Source: Butyrivibrio sp. WCD3002
GTDB lineage: Bacteria; Bacillota; Clostridia; Lachnospirales; Lachnospiraceae
DNA length: 64,000 nt
Assembly (NCBI RefSeq): GCF_000424265.1
Contig: NZ_AUJO01000001.1
Location: forward strand, 496,001-560,000
Direction of reading: 5' to 3'
Shown here: positions 53,527-61,397 of the stretch, piece after piece
Numbering within the stretch: the first letter of the stretch is position 1
Layout: every line of letters starts with the position of its first letter
The notes under the pieces: model-generated
What the model was told of the DNA's origin: nothing
The model's database searches: none
Seen by the model: the letters and a program-made list of their open reading frames with translations, nothing else
Made by a program: the position numbers and the translations under genes

Positions 53527-54048
53527 ATGGATATGGAAAAGACTATTTCAAAACTTAAAAGAATAATGATTTTATCAAGCTTTGTACTGTGTATGATTAT
53601 AAGTATAGGCATCAAAGCTAAAGCTGCCGCATTTTTAGTATTTAATGGAAAAAATATCAATCTTGATCAGTCTTCATCAGGCAATCATTATAGTTATAAT
53701 GCAGATAATAAGACATTTACCATAAGTGGAACAATTAATTATATGCAAAATTCTGTTAATGACCAACTACTTAAAATTTCTGGTATAAGAGATGGTTTAA
53801 CCATTGTATTCGCAGAAGATACAACAATTTCTACATTCAATAAGATTGGTGTTTTATGTGAGTTGATAAATATCGATGATTCTAGAAATATTACAATAAA
53901 GTCTGGAAATAATGTAAATATTTCTACAAATGTAAAAGCAGAAAAAAACACATTTGCTTTTAATTTCTATTGCAGTGATGTTTTATTTGATAATACTGAT
54001 ATTAACGTTAGTGGAACCACTCTGATTAGTCTCATACTGAAAGAGTAG
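53527..54048 (+). CDS. Secreted protein, apparently truncated (beta-helix N-terminal part)
   Basis: 173 residues with signal peptide 1-34 (ending IKAKAAA) and the start of the same type of fold as the proteins at 43504 and 44858 (HYSYNADNKTFTISGTINY, NITIKSGNNVNIST). The homologues continue for 200 or more residues into an FnIII module; here the frame stops at 54048, overlapping the 3' end of a truncated convergent gene. I infer a deletion that joined the two. RBS AAGGGGG is 10 nt before ATG. It may still be secreted as a short protein. Confidence 0.65.
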   Translation: MDMEKTISKLKRIMILSSFVLCMIISIGIKAKAAAFLVFNGKNINLDQSSSGNHYSYNADNKTFTISGTINYMQNSVNDQLLKISGIRDGLTIVFAEDTTISTFNKIGVLCELINIDDSRNITIKSGNNVNISTNVKAEKNTFAFNFYCSDVLFDNTDINVSGTTLISLILKE

Positions 54049-54430
54049 AGTATATAAACTCACAACCATCATTCTCAACATCGACAAAAATTTTGTTATG
54101 AGCGACCAAATGAACGAGGAATTCATTGAACCAAGTCAGTTCCCAAACTTGAAAACGCAGATAGGGATACTGATTCTTTATTTCAGTTATTATTTCCTTT
54201 GATTCATCAGAATAAATTGGCATATATTCATTAACTGCAATTGTATTGTTATTTCGTACATATTGATTATGTGCAATTCTGATTATTATGCGGTCCTTTA
54301 ATAGTTTTTCAAGCATATTGCGCATATCTGTTTCTTTAAAACTGGTGAGCTCCTTGACTGCAGCATTATACAAGTCATTTCTTGAAAAAATATCTTTTCC
54401 AATATTGTTCAAAAGAAGTTCAGTATTCAT
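54032..54430 (-). CDS. AbiEi/DUF6577-type antitoxin-like protein, C-terminally truncated
   Basis: 132 residues from ATG 54430 (RBS GAGGTGA at 5 nt; the longer start at 54472 has none). The N-terminal part is a winged helix (FSRNDLYNAAVKELTSFKETDMRNML, then KDRIIIRIAHNQYVRNN), followed by YLRFQVWELTWFNEFLVHLV, a motif I associate with AbiEi-like/DUF6577 proteins. These are usually 200-250 residues and paired with a nucleotidyltransferase toxin; both the C-terminal half and a toxin gene are missing. It meets the truncated secreted gene tail-to-tail. The family call is from memory. Confidence 0.6.
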   Translation of the reverse strand: MNTELLLNNIGKDIFSRNDLYNAAVKELTSFKETDMRNMLEKLLKDRIIIRIAHNQYVRNNNTIAVNEYMPIYSDESKEIITEIKNQYPYLRFQVWELTWFNEFLVHLVAHNKIFVDVENDGCEFIYSTLSV

Positions 54431-54466
54431 CACTATCACCTCGCTTGAATGAAAATTACTTTCAAC

Positions 54467-54507
54467 ACCCATATCGGCAAAAAAAATAAAAAAATGCCAA
54501 TGTGGGT
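54467..54507 (-). promoter_or_regulatory. Imperfect palindrome upstream of the AbiEi-like gene
   Basis: ACCCATATCGGCA (54467-54479) pairs with TGCCAATGTGGGT (54495-54507) with one mismatch and one G-U, around a loop of A only and one T. AbiEi proteins repress their own promoters by binding inverted repeats, so this could be the operator. Confidence 0.45.
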
Positions 54508-54613
54508 ATATTTATCATATAAAAGCTATTGAAAGAGTTATCCATACCGCTGTACAGCTTTTGTATGTGAAACAAATACAGTACACTAAACTGTAGAACA
54601 GTATATGCCATAA

Positions 54614-54687
54614 GGAGCTTTAGCTCAGTTGGTCAGAGCATCCGTCTCTTAACCGGGCAGTCCGGAGTTCGAATCTCCGAAGCTCCA
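54614..54687 (+). tRNA. tRNA-Lys (anticodon CTT)
   Basis: 74 nt, all arms present. The acceptor stem GGAGCTT pairs with AAGCTCC, D-arm GCTC/GAGC, T-arm CGGAG-TTCGAAT-CTCCG. The anticodon loop CTCTTAA has U33, anticodon CTT at 54648-54650 and A37. The discriminator is A and CCA is not encoded. Pair 31-39 is T/C, a mismatch at the loop end of the anticodon stem, and 27-43 is a T-G pair, so it may be a weaker or secondary copy. Confidence 0.93.
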
Positions 54688-54789
54688 TTTTAGAGCAATG
54701 AGTAAATTCCTCGATAATTGTTGAGAAGGTCACCGCATATTTGTAGTAAAATAATAATACAAAACAGTATGCCAAAGAAAGGAATTTTC

Positions 54790-55698
54790 GTGTTAATGAG
54801 AAAAGGAAAATTTATTGTTACGTTTGAAGCCGTTCTTGCAACATCATTTATGGTTGCATCACTTTTCATGGCCATGCCGCAAGCAGGCATAACAGCTCAT
54901 GCCCTGCACCCTCGAAATGATAGCGAACTTGGATCTACCACCAATCCCATAAGGCTTAATGCAGGAGAGTCAGTTACCCGCACACTTTCAAAAGCAGAAG
55001 GACAGCAAGACAATTATATAATTACCATTCAGGAGAACGGCTATTATAATATCAATCTCGACACCCATAATAGTAATGCCACATTCGAGATACGCTCACA
55101 GGAAAAGGGTGATGTATTTTCACCAAACCATGGATCATTTTCAATAAATCCCTATGCCGGAAGCGGAGGCGTTGACCCGTATATGAAGCGTATGCTGTAT
55201 GAGGCTGGCACATACGAAGTAGCTATATGGTCATCTGAAGATTCCATGAGCTATGACTTCAGCATCTCAAAATCCGATTCTGACATGCGCAAGATGAAGA
55301 TCACCAAGATCAAGTCAGTTAAAAACAAATTGCAGATTAATGTAAAAACAGAAGGCACCACCTTCGATTACGAAGTGGAGTATTCTACAGATAAAAATTT
55401 CAAGACTAATGTAAAATCAACATTTATCGATGCCTATGGCAAAAACTGCAGACTCAAAGCATCCATGGGCAAAAAGTACGATAAGGTCAAAGGATATCTC
55501 TCCATTAAAAGACCGAAGAAGGGAAAGACCTATTATTTCAGAGTACGTCAGATGTACGGTAATCCCAAGAGCCGCGTTTATTACTACAAACGTTATACAT
55601 TCCAGAATAAATCAATGCCGTCCTGGTACAACATGCTGGGAAGAGACATAAAGGCATATTCCGAATGGTCAAACGTTAGAAAATTCAAGGTAAAATAA
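54790..55698 (+). CDS. Secreted protein with pre-peptidase-like and FnIII-like domains
   Basis: 302 residues from GTG 54790 (AAAGGAA 6 nt upstream); ATG 54796 is an alternative. Signal peptide with core FEAVLATSFMVASLFMAM. Residues about 60-165 (SVTRTLSKAEGQQDNYIITIQENGYYNI) look like a bacterial pre-peptidase C-terminal or jelly-roll fold. The last 120 residues (MKITKIKSVKNKLQINVKTEG, FDYEVEYSTDKNFK) form a diverged FnIII module ending SNVRKFKVK, of the same type as the neighbours. Extracellular, role unknown. Confidence 0.75.
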   Translation: MLMRKGKFIVTFEAVLATSFMVASLFMAMPQAGITAHALHPRNDSELGSTTNPIRLNAGESVTRTLSKAEGQQDNYIITIQENGYYNINLDTHNSNATFEIRSQEKGDVFSPNHGSFSINPYAGSGGVDPYMKRMLYEAGTYEVAIWSSEDSMSYDFSISKSDSDMRKMKITKIKSVKNKLQINVKTEGTTFDYEVEYSTDKNFKTNVKSTFIDAYGKNCRLKASMGKKYDKVKGYLSIKRPKKGKTYYFRVRQMYGNPKSRVYYYKRYTFQNKSMPSWYNMLGRDIKAYSEWSNVRKFKVK

Positions 55699-55720
55699 GA
55701 ACTTTCTCATAAACATAAAA

Positions 55721-55753
55721 AAAGGACAGCGAGCAAAAAACTCGTTGTCCTTT
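55721..55753. terminator. Bidirectional terminator-like hairpin
   Basis: AAAGGACAGCGAG pairs with CTCGTTGTCCTTT (13 bp, one G-U). The long A run before it gives a strong T tail on the minus strand; the plus-strand tail is weaker. Confidence 0.8.
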
Positions 55754-55820
55754 ACTATTTATCCACATTTTAAGCAGTATATAGGCTTGAATAAAAAACT
55801 CAACGCGACCTTTTTGATGT

Positions 55821-55876
55821 TATATTACGAAAGAATGAAATTTCAACCTGACCGTTGTATATCTAATAGATATACA
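55821..55876 (+). promoter_or_regulatory. Antitoxin promoter and palindromic operator
   Basis: A possible extended -10 (TGTTATATT, with TATATT at 55821-55826) is followed by TGTATATCT (55856-55864) and AGATATACA (55868-55876), a perfect 9-bp inverted repeat with a 3-nt centre, 33 nt before the antitoxin start. RelB/DinJ antitoxins bind such palindromes to repress themselves. Confidence 0.65.
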
Positions 55877-55908
55877 TTAGAATATAGACAGAAAGAGAGG
55901 TGATATGT

Positions 55909-56214
55909 ATGGCAAACAAAACAGCAACCATCCTGGCAAGAGTAGAGCCTGAAGTAAAAGAAGAAGCAGAGGAGATTCTGAGGCAGCTTGGTATATCAAG
56001 CTCTGTAGTCATAAATGCACTTTATAAGAAAATAATAAGAACAAGGGGAATACCTTTTACATTCGACTTATCTACTAATCCTGTAGCCAGGGATGAAATG
56101 ACTGACAGGGAATTCGACATTATGATGGAAAGAGGCCTTTCTCAGGCAAAAAATAATGAGAGCCGCCCTGCAAAAGATGTTATTTCTGACATTAAAAAAG
56201 ATATAAGGGAGTAA
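55909..56214 (+). CDS. RelB/DinJ family antitoxin
   Basis: 101 residues from ATG 55909 (RBS GAGAGGTGAT). The ribbon-helix-helix N-terminus (KTATILARVEPEVKEEAEEILRQLGISSSVVINALYKKII) and following GIPFTFD are diagnostic. The acidic/basic tail would wrap a RelE/YafQ-type toxin. The cognate toxin gene directly downstream is truncated at its 5' end, so this antitoxin appears orphaned. Confidence 0.88.
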   Translation: MANKTATILARVEPEVKEEAEEILRQLGISSSVVINALYKKIIRTRGIPFTFDLSTNPVARDEMTDREFDIMMERGLSQAKNNESRPAKDVISDIKKDIRE

Positions 56215-56402
56215 ACCCTGAAAAATGGTTTCTTGTAGATGAAGGACCATGGAGAACGGAAGGAGTAAGGAAAACAAATATTGGAAATTATCTTGTTTAT
56301 TTCTGGATTGATGTTGAACACGCTGCGGTGCAGGTTACCGGTATTGTTCACAGTTCAAGGGATCAGGATAAATATTTAAAGCAGATGATTTTAGAAGAAT
56401 GA
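56214..56402 (+). pseudogene. RelE/ParE-type toxin remnant, N-terminus missing
   Basis: Read in the -1 frame relative to the antitoxin, this encodes NPEKWFLVDEGPWRTEGVRK followed by NIGNYLVYFWIDVEHAAVQ, ending VHSSRDQDKYLKQMILEE and a stop. The GVRK..NIGNYLVYF.ID and SSRD parts match the C-terminal half of RelE/ParE toxins. There is no start codon and about 40-45 N-terminal residues are missing. It was probably lost by deletion. Confidence 0.72.
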
Positions 56403-56426
56403 TTCTTTGAAATTCTTCAAAAAGAA

Positions 56427-56472
56427 AAAGGCTCTGGGCCCTCCGCTTCCAGCAGTGGGTCGAGTCTTTTAC
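56427..56472. terminator. Possible terminator hairpin between convergent genes
   Basis: AAAAGGCTC pairs with GAGTCTTTT (one G-U) with an inner TGGGCCC/GTGGGTC region. It lies between the toxin remnant and the convergent nuclease gene. Confidence 0.5.
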
Positions 56473-56549
56473 TTATCTACATAATATCAAAATGTACGTG
56501 AAAGTCAATAAATATGATGCTCTTTACATAAATTTCACTTTTTCACAGG

Positions 56550-56936
56550 TTATTTAGGTGGAAATTCTATAAGCTGTAAGGTCTTTGTGATCACAAGGAT
56601 TCGCTTAACCCTTGATCTTGTATTGAAGTTTATCTCTATTTGTGATAAACAGAACTTCTCTGGCAATTTTACATATCGAAGATCCAAAATAATGTAAGGC
56701 GATTGTCCTTCTGCACTTACAATACATCTTTCAATTGTCCTCTTGCTGCTACCTTCAGGACATTTCACTTCCCATTCAAGGCCATCCATCATAAAGTCGG
56801 GTCTACGATTCCCGGGAATGTTACTTGGTGGTATAAATGTTATGTTCTTTTCTCTTTCAGAGAAAAACCTTGCTGTTTTGAGCTCCTTTTCTTCCGGCGG
56901 GGTATTTAGTGCTGATATATCTATTGTTCCTGCCAT
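56550..56936 (-). CDS. Stand-alone CdiA C-terminal tRNase-like nuclease domain
   Basis: 128 residues from ATG 56936 (RBS GGAGG 6 nt away); a longer frame to 57005 lacks a site. The pattern RRPDFMMDGLEWEVKCPEGSSKRTIE, with Asp47, Glu56 and Lys58, is a PD-(D/E)XK-type nuclease centre, and the whole resembles the tRNase domain at the end of CdiA-like toxins, often seen as short proteins in Clostridia. There is no secretion module and no evident immunity gene beside it. Family call is from memory; function in this host unclear. Confidence 0.6.
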   Translation of the reverse strand: MAGTIDISALNTPPEEKELKTARFFSEREKNITFIPPSNIPGNRRPDFMMDGLEWEVKCPEGSSKRTIERCIVSAEGQSPYIILDLRYVKLPEKFCLSQIEINFNTRSRVKRILVITKTLQLIEFPPK

Positions 56937-57213
56937 TACTTCCTCCGACACAAATATAAATGCAGATATAATTTTATGCGGAATCGTTGTTTTCTGCAAT
57001 ACCAAGCTTGCTTATTCCTTCCTGTTAAAGATATATATTAGATTAATGTCATGTTAAATTCTCAATTTAAACATAATTATTAAATACTATATTTTATTGT
57101 TATTTAACAATAACTTTATACAGGTCTAAGAAATATCCGATAAAATAATTATATGCAACCATAACTATTGATTTATTAAGCAAAAATGTTTAATTATCAG
57201 GCGGAGATTTTAC

Positions 57214-57270
57214 TTGACAACAAAATGTAACAAAACTAAGCTCTTAACAGCACAGCACAGCACAGCACAG
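57214..57270 (+). promoter_or_regulatory. Possible promoter and CACAG microsatellite before the GC-rich block
   Basis: The 57006-57343 gap is AT-rich. It holds a palindrome TATTGTTA-TT-TAACAATA at 57095-57112, a perfect -35 TTGACA (57214-57219) with a weak -10 TAAGCT (57237-57242) at 17-nt spacing, and four and a half copies of CACAG at 57247-57270. A repeat in the leader could vary in length. Confidence 0.4.
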
Positions 57271-57343
57271 TATATAACTGTGTCCTTTTTGCGTCTTACG
57301 ACCGCGAGACGTTTGTAACTGAATATTACATTAGAGATGGATA

Positions 57344-57392
57344 ACCGTCGGATCTGACGGGGTATTATGCCCTGTCAGGTTCGGCGGTTTTT
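57344..57392 (+). terminator. Long terminator-type hairpin ahead of the structured element
   Basis: The arms 57344-57362 and 57370-57388 pair at all 19 positions (15 Watson-Crick, 4 G-U) around a 7-nt loop, followed by TTTTT. It would stop transcription coming from the left, or act as an attenuator. Confidence 0.8.
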
Positions 57393-57557
57393 GCGCGTAG
57401 CAATGAGCCATGCGCAGACGGAGTCGCTAGCGGCATACGAAAGCTTGCTTGCAGGATGACGTTAGCGAGGACGGATGCATACGGCGAAGGCCGCGACAAC
57501 TCGAAATGCGGAGCATTTCGAGTATGTCGGCATGGCGGGGGAAGTATCCTACGCGCA
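57392..57557 (+). ncRNA. Nested multi-helix structured element (candidate RNA or MITE-like insertion)
   Basis: All helices nest without conflict. P1 is TGCGCGTAG (57392-57400) with CTACGCGCA (57549-57557). P2 is GCCATGC (57407-57413) with GCATGGC (57530-57536). P3 is CGCTAGCG (57425-57432) with CGTTAGCG (57460-57467). P4 is CGGC (57482-57485) with GCCG (57490-57493). P5 is CGACA-CTCGAAATGC (57494-57509) with GCATTTCGAG-TGTCG (57513-57529). It is much richer in GC than its left flank. I cannot match it to a known RNA family. It lies 58 nt before a surface-protein gene. Confidence 0.6.
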
Positions 57558-57614
57558 TAAAAAGGTTCAGCGGCGGCCATAACAGCCGTGAATATGAAAG
57601 GAGACAGATTGCTT

Positions 57615-60479
57615 ATGAAAAATAAGAAACGTTTTTTAGGATTCCTGCTCAGCCTTGCGCTGATGCTGGGGTTGATGCCGGGGATGAGCCTGACGGCGTA
57701 TGCGGATGAGTGGGAAGGGAATCCCTATGAAAGCCTTAAAAACACCACAACAGTGATAAAGTTTGACAACAAAGATTGGTATCTCATTGAGGATGAATCT
57801 ACGGCTGCTAATGCCGGAACCGTGACATTGCTTGCCAAGGATTGCGTTAGGGCATCGGCGTATAATGGTAGGGGATCGGGTGCTAATTACACTGGTTCTA
57901 CCGTACAAGGTATTGTAAATACATGGTATGCAGGCAATATTTCGGAAGATGCCAAAACAGCAGTCAGTGGTGGCGAGATGTTCCTGCTGACAATTGCCCA
58001 GGCAAATGCAATAACAAGTGTTGATGTAAGAAAATGCTCAGCACCTGGAACACAGAACAACGTATGGTGGCTCTGCTCGCCCGGCACCAATAGTGACTGT
58101 GCGGCGTTTGTGTCCGCCACTGAGGGCAACGTAAACAGCGCTGGCAAAGAGGTCTATAAGATGCAAGGTGTCCGCCCCGCTTTAAAGCTCGACCTGAGCA
58201 AGGTGGTATTTAAATCTAGTAAGAATACTTTTTCTCTGCCAACGGAGTATACTGCACTGGATGAAAGTACCCAACTGGTCATAACTATCAAGCGAGGTGG
58301 CACCGCGGTGACCGAGGGTGCTCCGCAGATCGGTGATGTTCTGACTGCTGAGACGGATGCAACTGATCTGGTTTATGAGTGGTATCGTGACAATGTGAAG
58401 ATCGACAGCGCGACGGAGAGTACATACACCCTTACCACAGCCGATCTCAGCAAGGCGATCTCTGTTAAGGTTTATCAAACTAAGGACGCGGACGGCAACG
58501 ACGTGTCAGAGGATAATCGTCCTACTCAGACTTCTACCGCTACCGCAGCGGTTGAGAAGAAAACGGCTGCGGAGCTGAGCGCGGACGAAGCGAAAACCAA
58601 CGGCATTACCTTCACTTATACGGGTGAGACAATTTCCGCAAATAACGGCTATGAGGTTTCTTCCACCAATACCGGCGACGGAACAGCGATCACATCGCTG
58701 ACGGATATTCTTGACGGCGAAGGTACGCCGACCATCTATGTGCGCACAGCGGCGACCGATGATACTGCCGCCGGCGCTTGGGTAGAGGTGACGCTTACCG
58801 CCCGTCCCGCCGCGCCGACCGGACTGACCTCGGAGCCTCCCGCCGGGACTGCGAACGGCAAGATCAAGGGGACGACCGCCGACATGGAGTACAAGCTGAA
58901 GAACAGCACAGGCGGTTGGACGACGGCATCCGCAAGCGAGACGTCGGTCGCCTCCGGCACCTACCTCGTCCGCACCAAGGCGACGGATACCACGCCCGCC
59001 GGCAGGGCGACCGAAGTGGCGGTTGTTACGGCCATGGAGAATGTGAACAACCTGATCGACGCACTGCCGGAAGCTGAAAATGTGACGACCGCAGATAAGG
59101 ACGCCATCGAAGCGGCAAGGGCGGCGTATGACGCGCTGGGCGACGACGAGAAAGCGAATGTTTCCGCCGACACCCTGAAGAAGCTGACCGACGCCGAGGA
59201 TGCGCTGGCGGCGGCGACAGTAAGCTACACGATCAACTCCTTGCCTGCGGCGGCAGATGTGACCACCGCGAACAAGAACGCCATTGAAGCTGCAAGAGCT
59301 GCGTATGACGCGCTGACTGACGACCAGAAGGACAAGGTTTCCGCCGATACCCTCAAGAAACTGACGGACGCTGAGGGCGCGTTGGCGGCAGCAACAGTAA
59401 GCGACACAATCAACGCCCTGCCCGCGGCGGCGGATGTCGCAATCACTGACAAGGCAACTATCGAAGCGGCGAGAACGGCATATGACGCGCTGACCGATGC
59501 ACAAAAGGAATATGTTTCCGCTGACACGCTCAAGAGGCTGACCGATGCCGAGGCGAAACTAAAAGACCTTATCGACGCGACGAAGGCACAGGAAGTAACG
59601 GACGCGATCACCGCCCTGCCTGATTTCAGCAATGTGACCGTCGACAACAAGGCCGCCATCGAAGCGGCGAGAGCGGCTTACAATGCTCTGACAAATGATC
59701 AGAAAGCGTTGGTTTCCGCCGATACTTTGAAGAAGCTGACCGACGCCGAGGATGCGCTGGCGGCTGCGACAGTAAGCGATGCGATCAACGCCCTGCCCGC
59801 AGCGGCTGATGTGACCACAGCAAACAAGGATGTCATCGAAGCGGCACGGGCAGCATATGATGCGCTTACTGATAAACAAAAGAGCCAGATATCTGAAGAA
59901 ACACTAAAGAAGCTTACTGATAGCGAGGCTGTCCTGGCAGAGGTTCTTAAGAATACCGGTGATACGCAGCAGAATCCTGATGGAACCAAGACTGTTACAA
60001 AAGAGAATGCTGATGGCAAAACAATATTGGTTACCAATTACAGCAAGACTGATGAACAGATTTCACAATTTGTCTTCAAAAAGGCTAATGGTACAAAATT
60101 AGACCTCAAAAATGTAAACAGCAAGAGCCTCAAAACAGTAGTCGTTCCTGCAACAGTAAAAGCAAACGGCAAGACCTACAAAGTTACAAGAATCCGCAAG
60201 GGATTCCTTAAAAACTGCAAGCAGGCAATAAAAGTGGATATAGGCAAAAACATCAATACTATCGACAAGAATGCTTTTAATTACGGTAAGAAAGTCAAGA
60301 CTGTAATAATTAGAGGAAAACTAAAGAAGGTTGGAAAAGGCGCCTTTAAGAACACAAAGAAGAATGTGATCATAAAGGTAAAGACCGGAGCCAAGAATTT
60401 TGAGAAGAACAAGACGCTTCTTGAAAAGTCAGGCCTTCCTAAGAACGCAACAGTTAAGAGAGTAAAGAATAAGAAGTAA
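57615..60479 (+). CDS. Large secreted surface protein: DUF6273-like domain, helical repeats, BspA-like end
   Basis: 954 residues from ATG 57615; TTG 57609 fits AAAGGAG (57597-57603) slightly better. Signal peptide 1-31 (SLALMLGLMPGMSLTAYA). About 40-195 is a DUF6273-like domain (NDWYLIEDES-type start, WWLCSPGT, GVRPALKLDL). Ig-like segments follow (220-470). Five helical repeats of about 55-65 residues occupy about 470-785 (INALPAAADVTTANKDAIE and AAYDALTD, LKKLTDAE). The last 170 residues are a BspA/leucine-rich-like Lys-rich module. Codons in the first three quarters are GC-rich (GCG, CTG, GCC), the end is AT-rich like the neighbours: a mosaic gene. Confidence 0.8.
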   Translation: MKNKKRFLGFLLSLALMLGLMPGMSLTAYADEWEGNPYESLKNTTTVIKFDNKDWYLIEDESTAANAGTVTLLAKDCVRASAYNGRGSGANYTGSTVQGIVNTWYAGNISEDAKTAVSGGEMFLLTIAQANAITSVDVRKCSAPGTQNNVWWLCSPGTNSDCAAFVSATEGNVNSAGKEVYKMQGVRPALKLDLSKVVFKSSKNTFSLPTEYTALDESTQLVITIKRGGTAVTEGAPQIGDVLTAETDATDLVYEWYRDNVKIDSATESTYTLTTADLSKAISVKVYQTKDADGNDVSEDNRPTQTSTATAAVEKKTAAELSADEAKTNGITFTYTGETISANNGYEVSSTNTGDGTAITSLTDILDGEGTPTIYVRTAATDDTAAGAWVEVTLTARPAAPTGLTSEPPAGTANGKIKGTTADMEYKLKNSTGGWTTASASETSVASGTYLVRTKATDTTPAGRATEVAVVTAMENVNNLIDALPEAENVTTADKDAIEAARAAYDALGDDEKANVSADTLKKLTDAEDALAAATVSYTINSLPAAADVTTANKNAIEAARAAYDALTDDQKDKVSADTLKKLTDAEGALAAATVSDTINALPAAADVAITDKATIEAARTAYDALTDAQKEYVSADTLKRLTDAEAKLKDLIDATKAQEVTDAITALPDFSNVTVDNKAAIEAARAAYNALTNDQKALVSADTLKKLTDAEDALAAATVSDAINALPAAADVTTANKDVIEAARAAYDALTDKQKSQISEETLKKLTDSEAVLAEVLKNTGDTQQNPDGTKTVTKENADGKTILVTNYSKTDEQISQFVFKKANGTKLDLKNVNSKSLKTVVVPATVKANGKTYKVTRIRKGFLKNCKQAIKVDIGKNINTIDKNAFNYGKKVKTVIIRGKLKKVGKGAFKNTKKNVIIKVKTGAKNFEKNKTLLEKSGLPKNATVKRVKNKK

Positions 60480-60485
60480 GATAAG

Positions 60486-60526
60486 TCCTCCTGTCATTAT
60501 TTCGCAGTAATGGCAGGAGGATTTTT
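60486..60526 (+). terminator. Rho-independent terminator
   Basis: TCCTCCTGTCATTA pairs with TAATGGCAGGAGGA (14 bp, one G-U), followed by five T. Confidence 0.93.
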
Positions 60527-60599
60527 ATGCTGTTTTCGCTTAGTGACATATTGTGGAAGGGGCAAGATAAATGGATCCTGAGTTCGGAGTACACGGTAC

Positions 60600-61285
60600 C
60601 AGGTTATGTTCCTAACGCATGTCCCATGGAAATCAACCGTTTATCTCAGCTACGCGGCAGAGCATACGAAAATATGTGTGCAATCGCTACATGTAACTAT
60701 CCCGCTAATCATCCTTTGAGCATGACCAGGAAACATACTATTTTAGATCATCCAATAATCGGATACTTTGTTCTTTTTATCTTTGTTATGCTTTTTTCAT
60801 CTATTGGTGCATCACTGATAGACAATCCACTTTCAAATTTTATACCGGGTTATGCAAAAGAAATGATCGGATTCGGTACAACTGTGAAAAATGCGTCCGG
60901 TATCGGAGCCGCTATAGGTGTCATTATAGCAGCAATTATATTTGCATTTTGGTTCAGACCTGACCTCAAAAACTTTCTTAGCTGGAAAGGCTTTAGGTGG
61001 GGCATTCAGGTAGCATATTGTATCGGAGTTGGAGCTGTTTTTGGAGCTGTATATTTACGAACTGCTAATCTGTGGGTTGTGATGATCGCGCATTTTACAC
61101 TGGATTTTGTCGGCCTTATTAACAGTTACTATACTGCAAACGGAGGTGCTTCGACACAGCTGCTTATCAGTGATTGGACTAATCTTGTGGCATCTGCTAT
61201 TGGAATAGTGACTGCTCTTATCCTGTTATCACCCAAGCACTACCCGGAGATAATGGAACTTTGGAAAGAGAAGTGGAGTCAGTAA
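60600..61285 (+). pseudogene. Chimeric pseudogene: nitrilase fragment fused to a gutted CPBP protease
   Basis: An open frame (from ATG 60527) reads first VPNACPMEINRLSQLRGRAY through NYPANHP, which are residues 178-212 of the nitrilase at 46836. At about 60715 it jumps to the start of the CPBP protease (TRKHTILDHPIIGYF). At 61008 it jumps again, losing the 276 nt that match 50395-50670 (residues 96-187, with the catalytic Glu-Glu and His), then continues to the normal CPBP end. The deletion is in frame. Enzyme activity is excluded, though a membrane protein could still be made. Confidence 0.85.
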
Positions 61286-61293
61286 GATATAGG

Positions 61294-61365
61294 TTACTGA
61301 AATTGCAGCCGGTGCTTTTAAGGGTAATAAGAAGCTTAAGAGTGTTACAATTGGTAAGAATAAAT
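61294..61365 (+). pseudogene. Remnant of a BspA-type repeat gene
   Basis: Directly after the chimera, VTEIAAGAFKGNKKLKSVTI and GKN match the BspA-like repeat of the protein at 51250 (EITEIAAGAFKGNKKLKSIT-type, at 53128-53193), then diverge to a stop. With the preceding fragments it repeats the gene order nitrilase-CPBP-BspA. Confidence 0.82.
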
Positions 61366-61397
61366 GGGATATTTAATATAACCTTCAGAAGCGCCTG

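Noticed and set aside
56180..56230. Programmed -1 frameshift fusing the antitoxin to the toxin frame at the A6 run
   Set aside because: The run reads T AAA AAA G in the antitoxin frame, which is not a proper slippery heptamer (the P-site would have to re-pair on TAA), and the toxin part would still lack its N-terminal half.
58506..59504. Long open frame (332 codons) on the minus strand inside the mosaic surface gene
   Set aside because: It arises from the GC-rich, repetitive codons of the plus-strand gene; its product is Cys/Arg-rich with no domain and no ribosome site. Similar antisense frames at 38265-39014, 40902-41693 and 61927-62616 were rejected for the same reasons.
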